Part shown: positions 15,305-24,755 of the stretch, piece by piece
Layout: each line of letters begins with the position of its first letter
Position numbering within the stretch: position 1 is the first letter of the stretch
Assembly (NCBI RefSeq): GCF_029258575.1
Contig: NZ_JARHYI010000091.1
Location: 1-40,068 of the forward strand
Origin: Brachyspira sp.
GTDB lineage: Bacteria > Spirochaetota > Brachyspiria > Brachyspirales > Brachyspiraceae
Length of the DNA stretch: 40,068 nt
Direction: 5' to 3'
Notes under the pieces: generated by a model
The model's input: only the letters and a program-made list of their open reading frames with translations
Database searches by the model: none
What the model was told of the DNA's origin: nothing
Program-made: the position numbers and the translations under genes

Positions 15305-16075
15305 TTATTTTTTATATATCATATTGAAATAAATACCCTGCAAAACTAAAAAAGGATAAACTTTACATTTTAATAATCTTAAATTAGATATTCCGCCTGT
15401 CAAAAATATTTTGGATCTTATATTGTATTTACTTTTTATATACTTTTTAGTTTCCATAACGGCATAATTAACTGTTCCTATGGTATTGTATATAGCTCCA
15501 GACATAATGGCGTCTTTAATATTATTATTAACAGGGTTTGGAATAGATTCTATAGGTCCTATCTCATAATATGGCAAAGATGTTATATTCGATAATGCCT
15601 GATAACTAGTTTTTGTTCCTGAAATTATCATACCACCTAAAAAAGTGAAATCAGATAGCATAATACTAATAGTAGTAGCAGTACCCATATCTATTACTAT
15701 AGAAGCATATTTATCTTTATCATTATATCCCTCAAGCATTATAGAAGCATAAGTAGATAAAATTCTATCTATTCCTACAGCATCTTTTGGTTCGTATAGA
15801 TTATCTTTTAATTTTATATCATTATGTACAACTCTATAAGGTTTTATTGCAAAACAATCATCTACACTTCCTTCAAATAAATCATTAACTTTTAAAGATA
15901 CACTACTATAAAATACCCCTTCTATATCATTATAATCATTCTTTATATCATTAAGTGCATTAACCAAATCCAAAGCATTACTGTGTTCTATAGCCTTATA
16001 ATATATAGGCATATTAGCTTTTTCAAATATAGCTAATTTAACCCTCGTATTACCTATATCAGCAAGCAAGTACAT
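15305..16075 (-). CDS. coaX: Type III pantothenate kinase
   Basis: CoaX phosphorylates pantothenate, the first step of coenzyme A synthesis, and unlike type I kinases is not inhibited by CoA. The 256-residue product shows the ASKHA-fold motifs of the family: phosphate-binding DIGNTRVKLAIFE at residues 6-18, GIDRILSTYA, a second phosphate loop VIDMGTATTISI, and GGMIISG. The ATG lies 2 bases after the stop of the cca-type gene, so the two are translationally linked. No obvious GC-rich terminator follows. Confidence 0.94.
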   Translation of the reverse strand: MYLLADIGNTRVKLAIFEKANMPIYYKAIEHSNALDLVNALNDIKNDYNDIEGVFYSSVSLKVNDLFEGSVDDCFAIKPYRVVHNDIKLKDNLYEPKDAVGIDRILSTYASIMLEGYNDKDKYASIVIDMGTATTISIMLSDFTFLGGMIISGTKTSYQALSNITSLPYYEIGPIESIPNPVNNNIKDAIMSGAIYNTIGTVNYAVMETKKYIKSKYNIRSKIFLTGGISNLRLLKCKVYPFLVLQGIYFNMIYKK

Positions 16076-16077
16076 TT

Positions 16078-17472
16078 TTAAGCCCCATTTTTTATATTAT
16101 TACTATCTAAAAAACTTTTAGTTTTCTCTATTAAAAATTCTCTGTTATTCAAATCTGGTTCATCTAATATTAAATCAAGTAAATAGTTTAATATCTTACC
16201 TATTAAAGGACTAGGCTTTAAATTAAATTCATTAATCAAATCGTTTCCGTCTATCTTTAAATCTTTAACAGTAATAGCATTTTCTTCTTCTATTATCTTA
16301 TCTATTCTTGATAATAATTTTGGTATAGCCTTACTCTCTTTATCCTTCCTATGTCCGCTTCCAAGTCTATCAGCTTCTCTAAGTTTTAAAAGCGGTTTGA
16401 TATTCTCAACTCCAATGGCACGCATAAATCTTCTAACTGCCCCATCAGTCCATTCGTCCTGATAATAAAACATATGCTGTCTAACTAATAATGTTACAAA
16501 ATCTATTTCAGAATTAGAATATTTTAATCTTTTCATGATTTTTTTAGCTACATTAGAACCCACAACCTCATGATTATAATAAACAGGATCATCTTGTTTT
16601 GATACTTTTTTTTGCACCATAGGTTTTGCTATATCATGAAATAATGCTGCAAGTCTTACCAATAAAGTTAATTCTTCTGTTTCCAAAGGCTCAACTTCCT
16701 GTACCGTATGAAGTATATGATAATAAACATCATATTTATGAAATTTATTTTGAGTTACTCCAAAGCCCTGCATAAGTTCAGGCAATATAAGAGAAAGTAC
16801 TCCTGTTTTTCTTAAAAGCTCTAAACCTCTGAATGGATTTTTAGATAATAATATCCCATTAAACTCTTCTCTTATTCTCTCAGCGGCAATTGAAGCTAGC
16901 ATTCCTGTAGAATGTGTTATAGCCTCGAAAGTTTCTTTTTCTATATCGAAATTCAATTTAGTAGAAAATCTTATAGCCCTCATTATTCTAAGACCGTCTT
17001 CTCTAAATCTCTCATAAGGATTGCCTACAGATTTTACTATCTTTCTTTTGATATCCTTCATGCCGTCAAACATATCTATTAAAGTGCCGTCCAAAACATT
17101 ATATGCCATAGCATTTATTGTTAAATCTCTTCTAGGCAAATCTTCTTCTATATTGGAAGCATATTCCACATTATCAGGATGTCTACCGTCGGTATAATTT
17201 CCATCACTTCTAAAAGTTGTTATCTCTACATGCATATCATCTATAATAACAAGTATAGTTCCATGTTTTATTCCAGTAGGTATAGTATATTTAAATATTC
17301 TCTGAACATCTTCAGGTCTGGCATCTGTAGTAATATCATATTCATGAGGAGTAATACCCATTATAGAATCCCTAACGGCTCCTCCTACCAAAAAACATTG
17401 GAAACCTTCTACATTTAATATTCTAGCTATCTCTTTTATCTGATGCGGTATATCTGTAAATATTTTCTTCAC
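16078..17472 (-). CDS. cca: tRNA nucleotidyltransferase / poly(A) polymerase family protein with HD domain
   Basis: CCA-adding enzymes build or repair the 3' CCA end of tRNA; close relatives add poly(A). The 464-residue product has the class II nucleotidyltransferase head FLVGGAVRDSIMG, the metal-binding pair in HEYDITTDARPEDV, RRDLTINAMAYN, the RNA-binding helices, and an HD domain with ALFHDIAKP (about 275-285) and a later KVSKQDDPVYYNHEVVG. The start is GTG (17472), preceded by AGGAT at suitable spacing. It overlaps functionally with coaX only by operon position. CCA versus poly(A) activity cannot be settled by eye; if this is the only such gene in the genome, CCA addition is expected. Confidence 0.88.
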   Translation of the reverse strand: MKKIFTDIPHQIKEIARILNVEGFQCFLVGGAVRDSIMGITPHEYDITTDARPEDVQRIFKYTIPTGIKHGTILVIIDDMHVEITTFRSDGNYTDGRHPDNVEYASNIEEDLPRRDLTINAMAYNVLDGTLIDMFDGMKDIKRKIVKSVGNPYERFREDGLRIMRAIRFSTKLNFDIEKETFEAITHSTGMLASIAAERIREEFNGILLSKNPFRGLELLRKTGVLSLILPELMQGFGVTQNKFHKYDVYYHILHTVQEVEPLETEELTLLVRLAALFHDIAKPMVQKKVSKQDDPVYYNHEVVGSNVAKKIMKRLKYSNSEIDFVTLLVRQHMFYYQDEWTDGAVRRFMRAIGVENIKPLLKLREADRLGSGHRKDKESKAIPKLLSRIDKIIEEENAITVKDLKIDGNDLINEFNLKPSPLIGKILNYLLDLILDEPDLNNREFLIEKTKSFLDSNNIKNGA

Positions 17473-17490
17473 TTAATATCCTATCGTCTT

Positions 17491-17512
17491 TATATACTAT
17501 ATATAGTATATA
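17491..17512. promoter_or_regulatory. 22-base perfect palindrome upstream of cca
   Basis: TATATACTATA (17491-17501) is mirrored by TATAGTATATA (17502-17512) with no spacer. It begins 19 bases before the GTG start of cca, and contains TATACT/TATAGT -10-like elements on both strands. It may be an operator or simply a promoter with a symmetric AT core. Confidence 0.4.
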
Positions 17513-17648
17513 CAATTTTAGATTAATTACAAATTTTTAATTGCACTTATATAAATATAAAAATGAGATATTCATAAAAATATATCCCAAATTCATTTTT
17601 TAACAAATGAGATTTACTATTATATATTAAAATAATAAAATTTATATA

Positions 17649-20600
17649 TCATTTACCAGTAACATTTATAGTATCATAATTTGCAAGTTCATTCTTACTT
17701 TCCAAATCTTTTTTATCATAATCTTTAAGAGGAATTCTATTTCTTATAGCAGCATAAACAGTAGGTACTATAACAAGAGTAAATGCAGTTGAAACTAAAA
17801 GTCCCCCAAGTATAGCAATAGATAAAGGCTGATACATTTCATTACCGCTTCCTCCTGATAATGCCATAGGTAAAAGTCCAAGTATAGTAGTAAATGTTGT
17901 CATAAGTACAGGTCTTAATCTTCTAGGACCTGATTCCAAAGCAGCCGTATCTCCATTTATACGCTTTTCATACATAAGTTGATTCATATAATCTATAAGT
18001 ACAATACCATTATTAACAACTATACCTATTAAAACTATAAAACCTATACCACTGTATACACTTAAAGTATGTCTTCCTATAAACAAGGCTATCAAAGAAC
18101 CAGTAAATCCAAATGGTATTGCCAATGCTATAACAAACGGTGCTATAAAAGATTCAAACTGACTAGCCATTATAGCATAAACCAAAACCAATGCTAATAT
18201 TAAGGCTTGAAAAAGCTGTATAAAAGCTTCTTTCATGTCCTCAAAATCTCCTGTATAATTTATATTAAAACCTGATGGAATGAATACTTCATTTTTAATT
18301 TTCTCCTGAACATCATACATTATTGTGCTTAACGCTCTATTATAAGCTGATGCTCTTATAGTAGTTACTCTAGTGCTGTCTTTCCTTTCAACTTCGGTAG
18401 GACCGTAACTTTTTTCTACTGATGCTATTGATGATATAGGCACTATTGCACTTGAAGTAGGTATCATAATTCTTGATATATCATCTATATTCAATCTGTC
18501 AATTTCCCCCAATTGAACATTAACATCTATATCTGTAACATCAGAATTCGCTGGCGTCATTGTAGTGGCTGTAGTTCCTGCAAAACTTGTTTTTATAATA
18601 TTCGCTATTGTATTTACATTAACTCCCATCTTTGCTGCTATTTCTCTATTGACATATATTTTTAATTCTGGATTTGAATCATCTATTGTAAGTCTAGGCT
18701 CTCTTATGCCTTCAACATCTGATATAGATTTTATTATATTATTAGCTATTTCTACAGCTTTATTTAAATCATCTCCAACTAATTCTATTTCTATTTCCTG
18801 CCCTCCCATGCTTCCATTTTTGCCGCTGCTTCCTATAGCTGATGTAGTTATAGCCGACATATTAATTTGTGCTGGATATGAAATTAAAGCATTTCTAGTA
18901 ATTTCTATATACTCATCAACTGATTTTTTTCTGCCTTCACTTTTTTCTCTTAATTGTATTCTTAACTCGGCAATATTTTCTTCAGAACCTGATTTTATTC
19001 TTGACTGCATTCTATCAAAATCTTCGCCTATAATATCTTGTATATCTTTTTCCATTCTTGTAACAAAACCTTCTGTCTGCTCCGATTTTGTTCCTACTGG
19101 AAGTTTAACATCTATTTTGAACTGACCTTCATCTGATGTAGGAAAACCCTCTTTACCTATGAATGTAATACCCAAAGCTATTATTATAAATATAGCTGAT
19201 ATTGATATAGATAAAACTTTCTTTTTATTTTTTATAGAATAATTAAGTATGCAAAAATAAAAATTGTTAATTTTATTATGAATATTGTTATTAACAAAAT
19301 TTTCTATTGGTATCAATAATTTCATTTTTTTATTTGTTACAAGTCTTGCTCCAAGCATAGGTACTATTGTAAGGGCAACAAATAAAGAACCTATCATAGA
19401 AACTGTAACTGTAATACATAAATCTCTAAATAATTGACCTGTTTGACCTTCTACAAAAAGAAAAGGTAAAAACACAGCTATAGTTGTAAGAGTTGAAGCT
19501 GATATTGCTAATGCCACTGATGAAGTACCGTTTATAGCAGAAGAATATTTTCCGTATCCATTATTTCTATAATAAAATATATTTTCAAGTACAACAATGG
19601 AATTATCAACCATCATACCAATACCCAAAACTAATCCTGATAATGAAATAATATTCAAAGTAATGCCTGTAAAATACATCAAAGTAAAAGTAATAATAAT
19701 AGATATAGGTATTGAAACTGCTATTATAGAAACTGTTTTAATATTCCATAAATAAAGCATTAATATTATGATAGCAAATAATCCGCCTTGCCAAGCCGTA
19801 TCAAGTACAGCTTTTATGGATTCATTAATATTATCAGCATTATTAAATAGTATTTCATATTCTACACCTTCAGGAAGATTGAGATTAGCCAATTGCTTTT
19901 GAACGGCTTTAGATACATTAACAGCATTACCTCCAGACTCTTTATTAACCGATATAGATACCGCAGACATTCCATTAATTTTTACTATCTCAGAATCATC
20001 GCTATAGCCTTGATATACTCTTCCTATATCCTTTAATTTTATAGGGGTATCATTTGTCTTTACCACCACTACAGTATTTTCTATATCTTCTGCCGTGGTG
20101 AACTCTCCCATAGTTCTAAGAGTATATTTATAAACTCCTTCATAAGTTTCCCCTCCTGAAAGATTCTGATTCTCTGAAGAAAGAAGTGAAACTATACTAT
20201 TAATATCTATACCATAAGCATGAAGTCTATTCAAAAGTAAATCTACTTTCATTTCAGTTTTAAGTCCGCCTCTAATTTCCGCCCTAGCTACTCCAGAGGC
20301 TTGTTCTATTTTATTTAATATTTGATTATCTACTAATGTATATAATGCCCCTAAATTATCCGTACCGAAAAATGCTATTTCCATAATAGGAGTCATATCT
20401 GTAGAAAATTTCAATACTGTAGGATTTTGAGCATCATCAGGAAGAGAATTTTTTATAGTATCTATAGCCTCTCTTATATCAGCAGTTGCAGAAGATAAAT
20501 CAGTTCCCCAATTAAATTCTATAAAAACACTTGATAATCCTTCTTCAGAAGTAGAAGTTATTGTATTGATTCCGCTTACAGTAGCAACCGCATTCTCTAC

Positions 20601-20801
20601 AACCCTAGTTACCGATTTTTCAACCTCTTCAGGTCCTGCATTCTCATATTCAGTTCTAACTGTTATATAGGGAAGCTCCATATCAGGCAAAAAATCTACA
20701 GCTAATTTACTTAAACTCACAAATCCCAATATAAGAACGGCTATCATACACATAAAGACTGCTACTGGTCTTTTTACAACCAATTCTATAAAATTTCTCA
20801 T
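17649..20801 (-). CDS. RND-family efflux transporter (AcrB/HAE1-like)
   Basis: A full-length 1050-residue resistance-nodulation-division pump. Seen are the N-terminal helix (FIELVVKRPVAVFMCMIAVLILGF), two large periplasmic loops, two groups of membrane helices (about 335-535 and 865-1030) and the TM4 proton-relay region GIGMMVDNSIVVLENIFYY. The relay pair is Asp-Asn rather than the Asp-Asp of AcrB, and TM10 has GIVVNNGIVLIDYMNQ instead of the AcrB Lys, a variant I recall in other HAE1-like pumps. Such pumps need a membrane-fusion protein and an outer-membrane channel; neither is adjacent. The gene follows the DUF445 gene after 103 bases. Substrate is unknown. Confidence 0.93.
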   Translation of the reverse strand: MRNFIELVVKRPVAVFMCMIAVLILGFVSLSKLAVDFLPDMELPYITVRTEYENAGPEEVEKSVTRVVENAVATVSGINTITSTSEEGLSSVFIEFNWGTDLSSATADIREAIDTIKNSLPDDAQNPTVLKFSTDMTPIMEIAFFGTDNLGALYTLVDNQILNKIEQASGVARAEIRGGLKTEMKVDLLLNRLHAYGIDINSIVSLLSSENQNLSGGETYEGVYKYTLRTMGEFTTAEDIENTVVVVKTNDTPIKLKDIGRVYQGYSDDSEIVKINGMSAVSISVNKESGGNAVNVSKAVQKQLANLNLPEGVEYEILFNNADNINESIKAVLDTAWQGGLFAIIILMLYLWNIKTVSIIAVSIPISIIITFTLMYFTGITLNIISLSGLVLGIGMMVDNSIVVLENIFYYRNNGYGKYSSAINGTSSVALAISASTLTTIAVFLPFLFVEGQTGQLFRDLCITVTVSMIGSLFVALTIVPMLGARLVTNKKMKLLIPIENFVNNNIHNKINNFYFCILNYSIKNKKKVLSISISAIFIIIALGITFIGKEGFPTSDEGQFKIDVKLPVGTKSEQTEGFVTRMEKDIQDIIGEDFDRMQSRIKSGSEENIAELRIQLREKSEGRKKSVDEYIEITRNALISYPAQINMSAITTSAIGSSGKNGSMGGQEIEIELVGDDLNKAVEIANNIIKSISDVEGIREPRLTIDDSNPELKIYVNREIAAKMGVNVNTIANIIKTSFAGTTATTMTPANSDVTDIDVNVQLGEIDRLNIDDISRIMIPTSSAIVPISSIASVEKSYGPTEVERKDSTRVTTIRASAYNRALSTIMYDVQEKIKNEVFIPSGFNINYTGDFEDMKEAFIQLFQALILALVLVYAIMASQFESFIAPFVIALAIPFGFTGSLIALFIGRHTLSVYSGIGFIVLIGIVVNNGIVLIDYMNQLMYEKRINGDTAALESGPRRLRPVLMTTFTTILGLLPMALSGGSGNEMYQPLSIAILGGLLVSTAFTLVIVPTVYAAIRNRIPLKDYDKKDLESKNELANYDTINVTGK

Positions 20802-20904
20802 TATTTATTTCACCTCTATACAATCTGCTCGTATACAAAATACAAATTCATTAATCTAGACGAATAAAATCAAAAAAGTTTTAAAAGATTCATAATATTA
20901 AAAA

Positions 20905-23900
20905 TCAATTTGAGATATTTTTCAATATACTAATAATCATAGATATAGATAAAAACGCAGTAAAAATAATGAGTATAATATTGAGTGTATTAGATAAATC
21001 CCCATTAAATGTATTTATATATTTTATAATAACTAGAAAAATACCAACTATGCCACCAAACATACCATATAATTTTAACCTATTTAAATACTCTTTTGCA
21101 AATGAATTAAATACATCATGTATATTTTTGGGATTCATATTATCTATTTCTTCTTTTGTAATTGCAGAAAAATCTATAGCATCTATTATCAAATTAATAT
21201 CATCTTTAGCACAATCTATAATTAAATTCAAAAAATAATATTTGGTTTTATCATCTATAATAAAAGGAAGATCATGTCTTAATTTTGATAATATCTTTTT
21301 TAATTCTGTGTATATAATTTCATTTATACTTTCATTGCATTCTAAAGCTTCTAATAGTTTATATATATTTCTAATTAAATTATCATTATCTATTATATTA
21401 TCATTATTAACAGCATAAATTAAAAAATTATCTGCATGACATTTTGAATATTTTAAAACATCATTAAATATATCATCAAAATATTTTTCTATATTTACAC
21501 AATCTTTTATTGATGAAGGATATAATTTTTTTTCTATATAATTTTTCATTTCAATGGATATATTCTCACTATTATTATAAATATTCATGAATATATCTCT
21601 TAAAAGTTTATATAAATCTTCATCAGTATTTTTTAAAAGTGCATCTGTATATTTCTCTATCAATTTATAATCAATACAATTAACAAATAAAATAAATATA
21701 TTATCAAAAACTGTATATATTAAATTCTGATTATTATCTATAATATCATCTAAATATTTTCTTAAACTAGATTCTTCATATAGTTTGTCATTTCCAAATA
21801 TATAAGAAATATCTTTAGATAAAATATTATTATCTAAAAAATTAAAACTTGTATCGATAATATTTACTTTTATATCATCAATAAATACAGGAAGTTTATT
21901 ATTAATTAAATTCAATATTATTTTATCAGTTAAATCTCTAACAAAATCATTTTTTATTGGAATATTTTCTATAATCATTTCCCTTATTTCATATCTATTA
22001 TTATTCAATGATTCATTCAATTTGTTTTTCATCATAGAAAAAATAAATTCATTATTAGACTTTATAAGATTTACAATTTCTCCATTAAACATTTCTTTTA
22101 TTTTTTTACTGCTGTTTTTGGATATTTCATTATCTAATAAATCTATAATTATATTAAATATTCTATCTCTCACAGAATTGGAATTGAAAGCCTTTACAAT
22201 ATTAATAACAAAAACATCTCTAAATCTATTCAAATCTTTTAAGTTATCCCTTATCATATTTTGAGAGAACTCTTTTAAAGGAATAAAATTAATATTCTTT
22301 AAAATAGATTGAATTATCATTATAAAAATATTATCAGCATTACTATTTACATATAATATCAAAGTATCTTTTATTTTTTTATTGTTTTTAATAAATTTAA
22401 AATAATCTTTTTTTATAAAGAAATTAATAGCATCATCTTTGAAAGTATTAATATTATTAGATATTATATAGATTAAATTATTTTTTAAAGATGCGAATAT
22501 ATTTAATTTTATTATTTTATCATCTTCAAGCATATAATTAAAAAATGTTTTGTAATTATCCTTTATCAAATTATTCTCTATATTATCTTTATTATTTAAT
22601 ATCTCCAATACCCCCTCTTTTTCCATCAATCTGTCATTAACAAAATCAGACATAGAATTTGCAAATCTATTTTTCTCGCATGCCACAGCCCCCCAAAAAA
22701 CTTTTTTCTTAATGCCGAATAAAGGTTCATAAGGCTTAAATATAGAATAAATGGCAATGACATTAGTTAATAAACCTATAAGTAAATATACCAAAGGTTC
22801 TATTATATAATTTAATGCCCCAAGAGAACTATTAAAAGAATTGATAGGAAAAAAATATGCAGTTAATAATCCGAATAAAGCTCCGAGTAAAGCACCTAAT
22901 ATATTTATAGGCTCCAATTCCTTTCCCATAAAATCATTAGCCATTTTAGCTATTTCATCTTTACTCAATTTACCCATATTATTTTTTATAGTCTTTATTA
23001 CAAGAGAATCTATTATACCAGATATAAATGTTTTCTCCTTAACTATAAAATTAAATATAGAATCATATGAATTATTATCTATAAACTCATCTATTTGTTT
23101 TTCTTTTTTTATAATAAGCTCATTTATATTTAAATCGCTGTATTTATCTATATATTCTTCAAACAATGAAAATAATAATTCCACTATAGCATCAATATTA
23201 TTTAATAAATCATATATAGTATAATCTTTGTGCTGACAGTAAATATTGTATATATAATTTTCTATATTCTCTCTATTACTTTCTATTATATTATTAATTA
23301 GAGTATTATTATTATTTGTAATCAAATATACTAAATCTATTTTTTTTATAAGCAAACTATTCAATTTATCTGAATTGCCTACTATATAATCTATAATCTC
23401 TTTTTCTAAAAAATTATATAAATTATGAATCATATTAGAGTCAACCAATACATTCACTTTCATATTTAATAAATTATTTACCCAAGAATCAGGAATCTCT
23501 TTTATATTAAAAATAATAATATCCCTTGTTATATTTTTTATATTATCTATATTTTCAATATTCTTTAATATGTATGATATTTTTGTAATCTCAAAATAAT
23601 TCATTATATCATTAGTAATAATAGAAGCTAATTCATCAATATTATCTTTATATTTTTCTATATATTCAATAACTTTCTGAACAACTTTATATTTTGAAGC
23701 GATATCATTCAAAAATATACTTCTTATTCCTTTAATCATAATCTGCAAAAGAAATGCATCTATTTTATTGATTTCCTCATCAACAGCTTCTTCTATAATG
23801 GTATCTAATTTTGATTTATTTCCATTTATTATTGGTATTATTATATCTATAAATCTTGGCAGAATATCTGAAAGAATAGAATGTAATTTATATGATAAAT

Positions 23901-24741
23901 TTGAATTTAATAATTCATATATAGTTTTATCAGTATTTTTGAATTTATTATAAAGATCATCTATAATTCCATTTATAATATTTTCAAACTCTTTATTTTC
24001 CAGAAATTTATTTATTATATCCTTTACTTCAGAAGGCTCATATACAGAAAAAAGTTCTTTTATACTGTAAGTTGATAATGAATTTAAAAAATCATAAAAA
24101 CAATTTTCTATATTTGAATATTTTATTAATGATTTTATAAAAGCAATAGTTTCAGTATCATCTTTCTTATATGAAAATAATATTTTATTTATAATCTCTT
24201 TTAAAATATTATTATATTTTTCATTATTTTCAGTATAGGCATTATTAATTATAGTATTAACAGTATTATTATCATTTATATATTTAAAAAAGTTATTCAT
24301 TATACTATTGATAATATGTCTTGCCTGATTATCATCTGCTATTTCATGCAATTTTATGTTTTTGGATAATTTTTCTAATAATATTGATATACTGTCTTTT
24401 GTATTTAATTTAGTCCAATCTAAAGCATTTTTTTTAGATTCATTGAAACTGTTTATATTTTTTATTTTTAAATAAGTTTTTGATATTAAATTAGACTTAA
24501 TATTTTTAAAAAATTGTTTTATATTATTTTTGAATTTATCTTTTTTTATTTCGTTTAATATAGAATCATAATTAATGATTTTTTCAGCAACCATTTTACT
24601 TATTTCATCTATAAAATTCTCTCTTTTTCTAGCTATTATACCATTATTTGAAAATAACTTTTTTAAAGCTATAGTATTAGTATAATATCCAGATACAGCC
24701 CCAAGAAAAGCTCCGAATAATAATTGCAAAAATAAATCCAT
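20905..24741 (-). CDS. Giant tandem DUF445 membrane protein
   Basis: A 1278-residue protein, about three times the usual DUF445 (YheB-like) length. Residues 1-60 form a DUF445 head: a glycine-rich helix FGAFLGAVSGYYTNTIALKKLF followed by GIIARKRENFIDEISKMVAEKI. A long, Asn/Ile/Lys-rich helical region follows. At about 607-690 a first-module tail (EPINILGALLGALFGLLTAYFF) is followed by a second head (IGLLTNVIAIYSIFKPYEPLFGIKKK, then ACEKNRFANSMSDFVNDRLME). A second helical region leads to C-terminal membrane helices (about 1222-1275). This reads as two DUF445 units fused head to tail. DUF445 has no firm function; a bridge between membranes or to the wall is speculation. It starts 14 bases after the preceding hypothetical gene. 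Confidence 0.82.
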   Translation of the reverse strand: MDLFLQLLFGAFLGAVSGYYTNTIALKKLFSNNGIIARKRENFIDEISKMVAEKIINYDSILNEIKKDKFKNNIKQFFKNIKSNLISKTYLKIKNINSFNESKKNALDWTKLNTKDSISILLEKLSKNIKLHEIADDNQARHIINSIMNNFFKYINDNNTVNTIINNAYTENNEKYNNILKEIINKILFSYKKDDTETIAFIKSLIKYSNIENCFYDFLNSLSTYSIKELFSVYEPSEVKDIINKFLENKEFENIINGIIDDLYNKFKNTDKTIYELLNSNLSYKLHSILSDILPRFIDIIIPIINGNKSKLDTIIEEAVDEEINKIDAFLLQIMIKGIRSIFLNDIASKYKVVQKVIEYIEKYKDNIDELASIITNDIMNYFEITKISYILKNIENIDNIKNITRDIIIFNIKEIPDSWVNNLLNMKVNVLVDSNMIHNLYNFLEKEIIDYIVGNSDKLNSLLIKKIDLVYLITNNNNTLINNIIESNRENIENYIYNIYCQHKDYTIYDLLNNIDAIVELLFSLFEEYIDKYSDLNINELIIKKEKQIDEFIDNNSYDSIFNFIVKEKTFISGIIDSLVIKTIKNNMGKLSKDEIAKMANDFMGKELEPINILGALLGALFGLLTAYFFPINSFNSSLGALNYIIEPLVYLLIGLLTNVIAIYSIFKPYEPLFGIKKKVFWGAVACEKNRFANSMSDFVNDRLMEKEGVLEILNNKDNIENNLIKDNYKTFFNYMLEDDKIIKLNIFASLKNNLIYIISNNINTFKDDAINFFIKKDYFKFIKNNKKIKDTLILYVNSNADNIFIMIIQSILKNINFIPLKEFSQNMIRDNLKDLNRFRDVFVINIVKAFNSNSVRDRIFNIIIDLLDNEISKNSSKKIKEMFNGEIVNLIKSNNEFIFSMMKNKLNESLNNNRYEIREMIIENIPIKNDFVRDLTDKIILNLINNKLPVFIDDIKVNIIDTSFNFLDNNILSKDISYIFGNDKLYEESSLRKYLDDIIDNNQNLIYTVFDNIFILFVNCIDYKLIEKYTDALLKNTDEDLYKLLRDIFMNIYNNSENISIEMKNYIEKKLYPSSIKDCVNIEKYFDDIFNDVLKYSKCHADNFLIYAVNNDNIIDNDNLIRNIYKLLEALECNESINEIIYTELKKILSKLRHDLPFIIDDKTKYYFLNLIIDCAKDDINLIIDAIDFSAITKEEIDNMNPKNIHDVFNSFAKEYLNRLKLYGMFGGIVGIFLVIIKYINTFNGDLSNTLNIILIIFTAFLSISMIISILKNISN

Positions 24742-24755
24742 ATCAATACAATTTG

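Noticed and set aside
18565-19125. 186-codon plus-strand frame inside the RND gene
   Set aside because: It is antisense to a well-conserved pump domain and lacks a ribosome site or family motifs.
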